NCBI GenBank assembly: GCA_937902695.1
Contig: CALFNI010000291.1
Location: forward strand, 1-5,048
DNA length: 5,048 nucleotides
Source of the DNA: an uncultured Rhodanobacteraceae bacterium
Lineage (GTDB): Bacteria > Pseudomonadota > Gammaproteobacteria > Xanthomonadales > Rhodanobacteraceae
Direction of reading: 5' to 3'
A program made the position numbers and the translations under genes. The notes beneath the pieces are model-generated. The model made no database searches, was not told the DNA's origin, and saw nothing but the letters and a program-made list of their open reading frames with translations. This document shows, piece after piece, positions 1-5,048 of the stretch (its first letter is position 1; each line of letters opens with the position of its first letter).

Positions 1-647
1 CGCGTGAACGGCTTGTCGATGACCTTGCGCAGGTTGTAGAGATGGCTGCGCAGCGTGTCCGAATCGGGCAGGAGATCGCCCCAGACCTCGCGCTCGATGT
101 CGCGGCGGCTGACGACGCGCGGCGATTCGCGCATCAGGATCGTCAGGAGCTTCACGCCGATCGGCGAGAGCGGCAAATCCTTGCCGGCGCGCGTGACGCG
201 CAGCGTCGCCGTGTCGAGCACGAGATCGCCGACCTTCAGCACCTCGGTCGAGACCTGGCGGCGGTCGCGGCGGATCAGCGAGCGGATGCGCGCTTCGAGC
301 TCGCGGATCTCGAACGGCTTGACCAGGTAATCGTCGGCGCCCGCGTCGAGGCCGACGAGCTTGTCCTCGACGGTGTCGCGCGCGGTCAGCATCAGCACCG
401 GCGTCGACAGTTTCGCTTCGCTGCGGAGCTTGCGGCAGAGCTCGATGCCGTCGAGGCCCGGCAGCATGAGGTCGAGCACGATGACGTCGTAGCTGTTGGT
501 CACCGCGATGTGAAGGCCGGTGATGCCGTCGGCGGCGTAATCGACCGAATAGCCGCGCCTTTCCAGGAATTCGCCGACGGTCTCCGAAATTCCGCGGTTA
601 TCCTCGATCAGGAGGATCAATCCCGACTGATCGTCGCGCTTTCCCAT
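1..647 (-). CDS. OmpR/PhoB-family two-component response regulator (3' end beyond window)
   Basis: This is a DNA-binding response regulator: a partner histidine kinase phosphorylates the receiver, and the winged-helix output domain then binds promoters. The frame begins MGKRDDQSGL and stays open for 215 codons to the left edge. The receiver domain spans about residues 9-126, with the acidic pair E15-D16, phospho-acceptor D59 (in VLDLMLPGLDG), switch residue T88 (MLTARD) and conserved K110 (DYLVKPF). The winged-helix domain runs from about 136, with the recognition-helix region at DSDTLRSHLYNLRKVID (195-211). Relatives are about 220-230 residues, so only a short C-terminus is missing. The ATG at 645-647 is preceded by a GGGGG Shine-Dalgarno-like run about five bases upstream, and the hydrophobic beta-1 strand follows at the normal distance. 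A kinase gene is often found downstream in such loci, which here would lie outside the window (inference). The exact regulon is not recognisable. Confidence 0.95.
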   Translation of the reverse strand, partial: MGKRDDQSGLILLIEDNRGISETVGEFLERRGYSVDYAADGITGLHIAVTNSYDVIVLDLMLPGLDGIELCRKLRSEAKLSTPVLMLTARDTVEDKLVGLDAGADDYLVKPFEIRELEARIRSLIRRDRRQVSTEVLKVGDLVLDTATLRVTRAGKDLPLSPIGVKLLTILMRESPRVVSRRDIEREVWGDLLPDSDTLRSHLYNLRKVIDKPFT

Positions 648-679
648 GTGCGCCCCCGTTGACGCCGCTTCCACGGCGA

Positions 680-707
680 ACCCTACCGACACGCAAACGT
701 TAGTCAA
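680..707 (-). promoter_or_regulatory. Candidate sigma70-type promoter of the response regulator gene
   Basis: On the minus strand a -35-like TTGACT (702-707) is followed after 16 bases by a -10-like TAGGGT (680-685), which keeps only the key first T, the A and the last T. Transcription would start near 673, giving a leader of about 26 bases before the ATG. The heptamer GCTTGAC that contains the -35 occurs again 25 bases further upstream (728-734 on this strand) and could be a regulator half-site. The -10 match is weak, so this remains a candidate. Confidence 0.35.
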
Positions 708-761
708 GCGTGAAGATACGCCTTTCGGTCAAGCCAGCGCTATGCCCCGCTCGCCGTTCCA

Positions 762-797
762 CCTCTCCTGCTTGCCGGAGAGGGCTGGGGTGAGGGC
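762..797 (+). repeat. GC-rich hairpin repeat, copy 1 of an inverted pair
   Basis: The copy contains a hairpin with stem CCTCTCC (762-768) and GGAGAGG (777-783), then the tail GCTGGGGTGAGGGC. Its reverse complement matches the copy at 837-874 along almost the whole length, sharing GCCCTCACCC and the following CCCTCTCC. It resembles the small C/T-rich hairpin repeats scattered between genes in many high-GC Proteobacteria (REP-like). It lies between two genes and overlaps no convincing reading frame. Confidence 0.7.
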
Positions 798-829
798 TGT
801 CGGAGTGGGGCTTTCGGGGAGGGCTGTCG
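777..829 (+). repeat. Imperfect tandem duplication between the hairpin arms
   Basis: Two consecutive units of about 26-28 bases, roughly 777-801 and 802-829, both begin GGAG and end in the identical GAGGGCTGTCG (792-802 and 819-829). Their middles are similar (GGGCTGGGGT against GGGGCTTTCGGG). The first unit overlaps copy 1 of the hairpin repeat, so a repeat copy probably underwent a local partial duplication followed by divergence. Confidence 0.5.
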
Positions 830-836
830 CGAGATT

Positions 837-874
837 GCCCTCACCCTGCCCTCTCCCGCGGAGCGGGAGAGGGG
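837..874 (+). repeat. GC-rich hairpin repeat, copy 2 of an inverted pair
   Basis: This is the mirror-oriented partner of the copy at 762-797. It reads GCCCTCACCCT followed by a perfect 11-base-pair hairpin with arms CCCTCTCCCGC (849-859) and GCGGGAGAGGG (863-873) around a three-base loop GGA. The two copies face each other across about 40 bases, as in a paired REP-like (BIME-like) unit. The pair could also fold into one larger cruciform. Confidence 0.75.
849..873 (-). terminator. Stable hairpin at the 3' end of the dcp gene; possible terminator or mRNA end stabiliser
   Basis: Read on the minus strand, the 11-base-pair perfect GC-rich stem begins about 10 bases after the dcp stop codon (883-885). 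There is no T-run after it, so it is not a canonical intrinsic terminator. Its position suits a 3'-end processing barrier or a Rho-assisted end. The same hairpin is part of the repeat pair, so any terminator role may be secondary. Confidence 0.4.
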
Positions 875-882
875 AAAGCTGA

Positions 883-3063
883 TCAGTGGCCGGCGGCGGC
901 GGGCGCCGCGGACTCGGTCGACGCCGTCTTGAGCCCGCGCTCCTCGAGCAGCGGCTCGACGCTCGGATCGCGGCCGCGGAACGCGCGATAGAGCTCGGCC
1001 ATGTCCTTCGTGCTGCCGCGCGAGAGCACCATCTCGCGGAAGCGCTGGCCGTTCTCGCGCGTCATGCCGCCGTGCTCCTTGAACCAGGCATACGCGTCGT
1101 CGTCGAGCACCTCGCTCCAGAGGTAGGCGTAGTAGCCGGCCGAATAGCCGCCGCCCCAGATGTGCGCGAAGTACGGCGTCTTGTAGCGCGGCGGCACGGC
1201 CGGCACGTCGATGTTGTACTTCTTGAGCGAATCCTTCGTGAACTTCGCGACGTCTTGCGTCGGCGCATCTGCCGGCAGCGAATGCCACGCCATGTCGAGC
1301 AGCGCGGCGGCGAGGTATTCGGTCGTCTCGAAGCCCTGGTTGAACGTGTGCGACTTCTTGATCTTCTCGACGAGCTCGGCCGGCATCGGCGCGCCCGTCT
1401 TGTAGTGCTTGGCGTAGTTCGCGAACACGACCGGATCGAGCGCCCAGTGCTCGTTGAACTGCGAGGGGAACTCGACGAAGTCGCGCGGCACGTTGGTGCC
1501 GGCCAGCGTCGGGTACTTCACGTTCGAGAGCATGCCGTGCAGCGCGTGGCCGAACTCGTGGAACATCGTCGTCACGTCGCTGAAGCTGATCAGCGCCGGC
1601 TGGCCGGCGGCTGGCTTGGTGAAGTTGCAGACGTTGAACACGACCGGCTTGTTGCCGAGCAGGCCCGACTGGTCGACGAAGCTGTCCATCCAGGCGCCGC
1701 CGGATTTCGAATCGCGCTTGAAGTAATCGGCGTACCAGAGCGCGAGCGACTTGCCGTCGGCATCGAACACCTCGAACACGCGCACGTCCGGCTGGTAGAC
1801 CGGGATGTCCTTGCGCTCCTTGAACGTGAGTCCATAGAGCTTGTTCGCGGCGAAGAAGACGCCGTTCTTGAGGACGTTGTCGAGCTCGAAATACGGCTTG
1901 ATCTGCGCTTCGTCGAGATCGTACTGCGCCTTGCGCACCTGCTCGGCGTAGAACTGCCAGTCCCACGGCGCGATCTTGAAGCCGCCCTTCTGCTTGTCGA
2001 CGAGCGTCTGCATGTCGGCCTGCTCGCCGGCGGCTTTCTTCGTCGCGGCCGGGACCATGTCGGTCATCAGCTTGATCGCGTTCTCGGGCGTCTTCGCCAT
2101 CTGATCGTCGAGCGAGTACGAAGCGTAGTTCTTGAAGCCGAGGAGCTCGGCGCGCTCGGCGCGGAGCTTGGCGAGGCGCTGGATGATCTGCCGCGTGTCG
2201 TTCGCGTCGCCGCGGTCGGCGCGGTGGATCGAGGCGTCGAAGAGCTTCTCGCGCGTCGCGCGATCCTTCAGCGACACCTGCGCCGGCTGCTGCGTCGTGT
2301 TCTGCAGGACGACGACCCATTTGCCGTCGAGCTTGCGCGATTTCGCAGCTTCCGCCGCAGCCGCGACGTCGGCGTCGCTGAAGCCGTCGAGCTGCTTCTT
2401 GTCGTCGACGACGAGCGCGGCCGCGTTCGTCGCGGCGAGGAGCTTGGTCTGGAACTCGGTCGTGAGCTTCGACTCTTCCTCGTTGAGCTTGCGCAGCGTC
2501 GCCTTGTCGGCGTCGTTGAGCAGTGCGCCGGCGCGCACGAAGTTCTGGTAGTAGCGCTCGACGAGGCGCTTCTGCTCCGGATCCTGCATGCCGTCGCGCG
2601 CGTCGTGGAGCGCCTTGATGCGTGCGAAGAGCTTCGGATTGAGGAAGATCTCGTCCTGGTGCTGCGCGAGCTTGGGCGCCAGATCGGCCTGCAGCTTCTG
2701 GATGTCCGGGTTCGTGTTCGACTGCGCGAGGTTGAAGAACACCTTGGCGACGCGCGTCAGCAGCAGGCCGGAGCGCTCGGCCTTGTCGATCGTGTTCGCG
2801 AACGTCGGCTTGGCCGGATCGTTGGCGATCGCCTCCATCTCGGCGAGATGCACGCGCATGCCCTCCTCGAAGGCCGGCGCGTAGTCGGCGACCTTGATCT
2901 TGTCGAAGTGCGGCGCGTGGAACGGCAGGGTCGATTCGGCTGCGAACGGATTGTCGGCGGGCAGCTTGCTGCCGCCGGCCGGCGTCGTCGTGGCGCCGGC
3001 GAGAAGCGATGTCGTCAGGAAGGCAAGGCTCATGGCAGCCGAGAGACCGCGTGCTCGCATCAT
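883..3063 (-). CDS. dcp: Peptidyl-dipeptidase Dcp, M3 family zinc metallopeptidase, exported
   Basis: This enzyme removes C-terminal dipeptides from short peptides and acts in peptide turnover. The 726-residue length fits Dcp (about 680-720 plus a signal). The zinc site is HEFGH with H502, E503 and H506; the third ligand is E531 in DFVEFPSQFNEHW, 25 residues after H506 as in E. coli Dcp. The segment AGTNVPRDFVEFPSQ and the substrate-loop segment AHIWGGGYSAGYYAYLWSE (633-651) are typical of the Dcp branch rather than oligopeptidase A. Residues 1-24 look like a Sec signal peptide: basic MMRAR, hydrophobic SLAFLTTSLLAGA, and a likely cut after A22-G23-A24. There is no lipobox cysteine, so a soluble periplasmic enzyme is expected. 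Two adjacent ATGs exist at 3063 and 3060; the first is chosen because a GAGGA site lies eight bases upstream. No frameshift or missing catalytic residue is seen. The alanine-rich tail (about 713-726) is probably unstructured. Confidence 0.95.
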   Translation of the reverse strand: MMRARGLSAAMSLAFLTTSLLAGATTTPAGGSKLPADNPFAAESTLPFHAPHFDKIKVADYAPAFEEGMRVHLAEMEAIANDPAKPTFANTIDKAERSGLLLTRVAKVFFNLAQSNTNPDIQKLQADLAPKLAQHQDEIFLNPKLFARIKALHDARDGMQDPEQKRLVERYYQNFVRAGALLNDADKATLRKLNEEESKLTTEFQTKLLAATNAAALVVDDKKQLDGFSDADVAAAAEAAKSRKLDGKWVVVLQNTTQQPAQVSLKDRATREKLFDASIHRADRGDANDTRQIIQRLAKLRAERAELLGFKNYASYSLDDQMAKTPENAIKLMTDMVPAATKKAAGEQADMQTLVDKQKGGFKIAPWDWQFYAEQVRKAQYDLDEAQIKPYFELDNVLKNGVFFAANKLYGLTFKERKDIPVYQPDVRVFEVFDADGKSLALWYADYFKRDSKSGGAWMDSFVDQSGLLGNKPVVFNVCNFTKPAAGQPALISFSDVTTMFHEFGHALHGMLSNVKYPTLAGTNVPRDFVEFPSQFNEHWALDPVVFANYAKHYKTGAPMPAELVEKIKKSHTFNQGFETTEYLAAALLDMAWHSLPADAPTQDVAKFTKDSLKKYNIDVPAVPPRYKTPYFAHIWGGGYSAGYYAYLWSEVLDDDAYAWFKEHGGMTRENGQRFREMVLSRGSTKDMAELYRAFRGRDPSVEPLLEERGLKTASTESAAPAAAGH

Positions 3064-3071
3064 GGGAAGGA

Positions 3072-3076
3072 TCCTC
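3072..3076 (-). promoter_or_regulatory. Ribosome binding site of dcp
   Basis: On the minus strand GAGGA (3072-3076) lies eight bases upstream of the ATG at 3061-3063, with AGAGGAT as the wider match. It favours the first of the two adjacent ATG codons. I found no convincing -35/-10 pair for dcp further upstream. Confidence 0.6.
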
Positions 3077-3111
3077 TGTCGAACTCGAATGATCGAAAGT
3101 CAGGGTGCGAG

Positions 3112-3128
3112 CGGCCTCAGGCAGGCCG
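3112..3128. other. Small hairpin in the divergent intergenic region
   Basis: CGGCCT (3112-3117) and AGGCCG (3123-3128) form a six-base-pair stem around a five-base loop. It lies in the 251-base non-coding stretch between the divergent dcp and DUF486 genes. It could be a regulator site or an incidental GC-rich fold; nothing further supports a function. Confidence 0.25.
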
Positions 3129-3258
3129 TCGTCGCTGAACGGGTGGAAGAGCCTAGCTGCGCGCAGGCGCGGGCGCCATGTGCCGTTAGGCCCGGTGGGC
3201 CGCCGGAAGGCCACGGCCCGTCGCATCGCCCGCGCGACCGGGCGCGGGCGCCCCCGAA

Positions 3259-3287
3259 TGAACACGCGGACCCGCTGCCGCTACCAT
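3259..3287 (+). promoter_or_regulatory. Candidate promoter of the DUF486-lipoprotein pair
   Basis: TGAACA (3259-3264, four of six matches to TTGACA) and TACCAT (3282-3287, four of six matches to TATAAT) are separated by exactly 17 bases. Transcription would start near 3294, about 20 bases before the ATG at 3315, which would exclude the in-frame upstream ATG at 3258 as the start. In GC-rich DNA such partial matches arise by chance, so support is modest. Confidence 0.3.
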
Positions 3288-3314
3288 GCGTCGCCTCCCC
3301 CGCGGACGACGACG

Positions 3315-3653
3315 ATGGCGAACTACCTGACGCCCATCCTGCTGCTGATCGGCTCGAACGTATTCATGACGTTCGCCTGGTACGGCCATCTCAAGTACAC
3401 CGACCGGCCGCTCTGGATCGTCATCGCCGTGAGCTGGGGCATCGCGTTCTTCGAGTACTGCCTGCAGGTGCCGGCGAACCGCTACGGCTACGCCGTCTAC
3501 AATCCGGCCCAGCTGAAGGCGATCCAGGAAATCATCACGCTCTGCGTGTTCTTCGCGGTTTCGGTGCTGTATCTCGGCGCGCCGATCCGATGGAATCACC
3601 TGGCGGGGTTTGCGCTGATCGTCGTCGCCGCTTTCCTGATTTTCCTGGACTGA
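3315..3653 (+). CDS. DUF486 / DMT-family small integral membrane protein
   Basis: This 112-residue protein belongs to the DUF486 family (COG3169), which is related to small drug/metabolite transporters; its substrate is unknown. Four membrane helices are visible at about 5-22, 33-50, 70-88 and 94-111. Family hallmarks are SNVFMTFAWYGHLK (14-27), WIVIAVSWGIAFFEYCLQVPANR (34-56), QLKAIQEIITL (66-76) and the C-terminal WNHLAGFALIVVAAFLIF. The length equals that of typical members. The frame extends upstream to an ATG at 3258, but that would add PPRTTT-type low-complexity sequence absent from relatives, so the ATG at 3315 is chosen despite only a weak GGA ribosome site eight bases before it. The stop TGA is immediately followed by the ATG of the lipoprotein gene, which implies coupled expression. 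Family assignment is firm; function is not known. Confidence 0.93.
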   Translation: MANYLTPILLLIGSNVFMTFAWYGHLKYTDRPLWIVIAVSWGIAFFEYCLQVPANRYGYAVYNPAQLKAIQEIITLCVFFAVSVLYLGAPIRWNHLAGFALIVVAAFLIFLD

Positions 3654-4487
3654 ATGCCCATGCATCCGCTCACCCTGCTGCGCCGCGTCGGCGTAGTCGC
3701 CGCTGCGCTCCTTGCCGCCGCATGCTCGCCGACGGCACAGAACGACGCGCGCACCGACGTCCGCATCGAACGCCTCGACAAGTCGTTCGATCTCGACGCC
3801 GCCATCAAGCGCGTCGCGATCGACAATCCCTGGGGCGAGATCAACGTCCGCAGCCGCGACGAGCGCGAAGTCGGCGTACACGCGGTGATCCAGCATCTCC
3901 CGCCGAAGTTCGCGAACGTCGAGTTCAAGACGCACAGCGAAGGCGACACCTTCTACCTAGACGTCGCCGTCGACGGTGCGACCGCAACGACCGACCGCGC
4001 GAGCGCCGGCGCGCGCGCGGACATCGCCGTGTACCTGCCGACCGACCTCGCGCTGAAGCTTTCGACGCGCGACGCGCGCATTTTCGCGACGCGACGCGCC
4101 GGCGCGATCGAGGCGACCAGCGAATCGGGCGAGATCCACGCCTCGTCGCTGGCCCGCCTCACGCTCAGGAGCAATTCGGGCCAGATCCGCGCGATCGCAA
4201 TCGGCAAGGACTGGCAAGGCCCGAGCGAAATCGTCACCGGGTCGGGCCGCATCGTGCTGCTCGTGCCGACGTTCGGGAACGTCGCGCTGAGCGCGGAAAC
4301 CGGCGGAAAGCTCAGCACCGGATTCGGCCTCAGCGTCCATTCGCTGCCGAATGGCGGACACGAGGCGCACGCGCGCTACGGGACCGGCGCATCGCCATTG
4401 CGGGCGCACAGCACAAGTGGAGAAATCGTGCTTGAACAACTCGTCCTGCTGGGGGACGATAAGGCGTTGCCGGAGGATGACGATTGA
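3654..4487 (+). CDS. Putative outer-membrane lipoprotein with DUF4097-like beta-solenoid repeats
   Basis: The 277-residue product starts with a lipoprotein signal: MHPLTLLRR, a hydrophobic core VGVVAAALL, and AAAC with the acceptor cysteine at C24. Serine at the +2 position predicts outer-membrane sorting by the Lol system. The mature part has recurrent short beta-turn motifs: WGEI (60-63), SGEI (158-161), SGQI (175-178), SGRI (197-200), GGKL (217-220) and SGEI (255-258). These alternate with strands such as EATSESGEIHAS and TLRSNSGQIRA. This is the pattern of DUF4097 / GIN-type right-handed beta-solenoid proteins, whose function is mostly unknown. The C-terminus is acidic (LPEDDD). ATG 3654 abuts the preceding stop, and a second in-frame ATG at 3660 would still leave a complete signal; the choice is not settled because the nearby ribosome site is weak (GGA 3647-3649). 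An adhesive or envelope-structural role is only a guess. Confidence 0.82.
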   Translation: MPMHPLTLLRRVGVVAAALLAAACSPTAQNDARTDVRIERLDKSFDLDAAIKRVAIDNPWGEINVRSRDEREVGVHAVIQHLPPKFANVEFKTHSEGDTFYLDVAVDGATATTDRASAGARADIAVYLPTDLALKLSTRDARIFATRRAGAIEATSESGEIHASSLARLTLRSNSGQIRAIAIGKDWQGPSEIVTGSGRIVLLVPTFGNVALSAETGGKLSTGFGLSVHSLPNGGHEAHARYGTGASPLRAHSTSGEIVLEQLVLLGDDKALPEDDD

Positions 4488-4507
4488 TTCGCCCGCAAGG
4501 CTGAATC
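4486..4507 (+). other. Weak stem-loop after the lipoprotein gene
   Basis: GATTCGCC (4486-4493) pairs with GGC (4499-4501) and GAATC (4503-4507), leaving one bulged T and a CGCAA loop. It overlaps the lipoprotein stop codon and has no T-run after it. It might attenuate readthrough into birA, but a chance fold is equally possible. Confidence 0.25.
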
Positions 4508-4544
4508 GAGGACGTACCATCCGGTGCATCGAACTCCGGCCATT

Positions 4545-4549
4545 GGGGA
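4545..4549 (+). promoter_or_regulatory. Ribosome binding site fixing the birA start
   Basis: GGGGA lies seven bases before the ATG at 4557-4559, an ideal Shine-Dalgarno arrangement. It supports translation starting at the signal-peptide-like MNLFLK and argues against the in-frame GTG at 4524. No ATG, GTG or TTG codon occurs in frame between 4560 and the first ligase motif (about 4698), so the unusual N-terminus belongs to the product if the sequence is correct. Confidence 0.65.
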
Positions 4550-4556
4550 TTCCGCG

Positions 4557-5048
4557 ATGAACCTGTTCCTGAAGCTCGCGGCCGCGTGTGCGGTCGTTCT
4601 CGGCGCGTCCGCGGCAGCGGCCGCCACGCGGGGGAGCCCGGCGCCCGTCTCGCGCGGCGCCGATTACGTCAGCCCACCCGCCGCGCCCGAGCGCATCTTT
4701 CTCGACGAGACCGACTCTACAAACGCCGAGGCGCGTCGCCAGGCGATAGGCGGCGAACGCGGTCCCTTATGGATCGCCGCGCGCCGCCAGACCGCCGGCA
4801 AGGGGCGTCGTGGCCGCAGCTGGGAAGGCGGGGAGGGCAACCTCTACTGCACGCTCCTGCTGACCACCGACAAGCCCGCGGCAGAGACGGCGCAACTGTC
4901 GTTCGTGGCGGCGCTCGCGACCTGTGATCTGGCGCGCGCCTATCTCGCCGATCCTAAAGCGGCGCGCGTGAAATGGCCCAATGACCTGATGATCGGCGAC
5001 GCCAAGGCGGCGGGCATCCTGCTGGCAAGCGGCGAGGCGCCGGATGGC
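4557..5048 (+). CDS. birA: Biotin--[acetyl-CoA-carboxylase] ligase with signal-peptide-like N-terminus (3' end beyond window)
   Basis: The enzyme activates biotin to biotinyl-AMP and attaches it to the lysine of biotin carboxyl carrier protein, normally in the cytoplasm. The 164 codons present run open to the right edge; the catalytic domain is about 240 residues in full. Motifs are ETDSTNAEARR (51-61), the biotin/AMP loop QTAGKGRRGRSW (78-89; K82 replaces the usual Arg, while the E. coli R118 equivalent R84 is kept), GNLYCTLLL (94-102), and KWPND (139-143) with catalytic lysine K139, then AAGILLASGE. There is no N-terminal helix-turn-helix, so this is a group I, non-repressor ligase. The oddity is residues 1-44: MNLFLKLAAACAVVLGASAAAAA has the basic start, hydrophobic core and Ala-rich cleavage region of a Sec signal, followed by a linker RGSPAPVSRGADYVSPPAAP. 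Biotin ligases are not expected to be exported. Fusion with the start of another gene, or an assembly join, is possible. The ligase domain resembles alphaproteobacterial enzymes (from memory). Confidence 0.88.
   Translation, partial: MNLFLKLAAACAVVLGASAAAAATRGSPAPVSRGADYVSPPAAPERIFLDETDSTNAEARRQAIGGERGPLWIAARRQTAGKGRRGRSWEGGEGNLYCTLLLTTDKPAAETAQLSFVAALATCDLARAYLADPKAARVKWPNDLMIGDAKAAGILLASGEAPDG

Noticed and set aside
42..662. Plus-strand open frames over the response regulator.
   Set aside because: They are antisense to a frame with complete receiver motifs; their composition (Arg, Ala, Asp, Gln runs) shows no domain.
646..882. Small plus-strand frame of 78 codons covering the intergenic repeat region.
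   Set aside because: It is made largely of the hairpin repeats, starts inside the start codon region of the response regulator, and has no ribosome site or homology that I recognise.
3084..3097. TCGA-spaced near-palindrome upstream of dcp considered as an operator.
   Set aside because: Its arms are only the self-complementary TCGA tetramer, which is frequent in GC-rich DNA; there is no further symmetry.
886..3138. Very long open frame (750 codons) antisense to the dcp gene, plus an 841-codon frame at 740-3265 on the same strand as dcp but in another phase.
   Set aside because: Both are Arg/Ala/Leu-rich shadow translations typical of high-GC DNA. They have no recognisable domains, while the Dcp frame carries every catalytic motif of a conserved family.
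3258..3314. Upstream in-frame ATG that would extend the DUF486 protein by 19 residues.
   Set aside because: The extension is low-complexity and Arg/Pro/Thr-rich, it is not part of the family, and a candidate promoter lies inside it.
3186..3935. Minus-strand frame of 249 codons opposite the DUF486 gene and the start of the lipoprotein gene.
   Set aside because: It is antisense to two well-supported genes and its product has shadow-like composition with no membrane or domain pattern.
1..5048. CRISPR array, tRNA/rRNA, insertion sequence, toxin-antitoxin or phage-defence genes.
   Set aside because: I looked for regularly spaced repeats, tRNA-like arms, transposase motifs and small paired genes on both strands and found none that could be supported.

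Overview
The window is high-GC bacterial DNA with densely packed genes, all of Gram-negative type: Sec signal peptides, a lipoprotein, and a signal-peptide-bearing M3 metallopeptidase. The response regulator and the Dcp-type peptidase look most like those of Xanthomonadales/Lysobacterales (Gammaproteobacteria). That placement comes from remembered family resemblance, not from a search.

Layout. Positions 1-647 (minus) hold an OmpR/PhoB-type response regulator cut by the left edge, with a plausible sigma70-type promoter just upstream. Positions 648-882 are non-coding. They contain an inverted pair of a GC-rich hairpin repeat (762-797 and 837-874) and a short imperfect tandem duplication between the arms; the right-hand hairpin lies about 10 bases past the stop of the next gene. 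Positions 883-3063 (minus) encode a complete 726-residue Dcp-type peptidyl-dipeptidase with an export signal. Positions 3064-3314 are a divergent intergenic region. On the plus strand follow a 112-residue four-helix DUF486/DMT-family membrane protein (3315-3653), then with zero spacing (stop TGA directly followed by ATG) a 277-residue lipoprotein with a repetitive DUF4097-like beta-solenoid (3654-4487), then a biotin--protein ligase (birA) cut by the right edge (4557-5048).

How the genes relate. The DUF486 gene and the lipoprotein gene are probably translationally coupled and cotranscribed. The birA gene follows after 69 bases with its own strong ribosome binding site. The response regulator and dcp point the same way but are separated by the repeat region and need not be one unit.

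Most noteworthy. The birA reading frame starts with a Sec-type signal peptide and an exported-protein-like linker before a normal cytoplasmic-type biotin ligase catalytic domain. The catalytic part looks more alphaproteobacterial than its surroundings and uses codons (TCT, ACA, ATA, TTA, CCT) that are absent from the response regulator gene. This suggests a gene fusion, a horizontal replacement, or an assembly chimera near 4650-4715. I see no CRISPR array, tRNA, rRNA, insertion sequence or defence system here. Apart from the birA 5' end, the window reads as ordinary chromosomal housekeeping and accessory genes.
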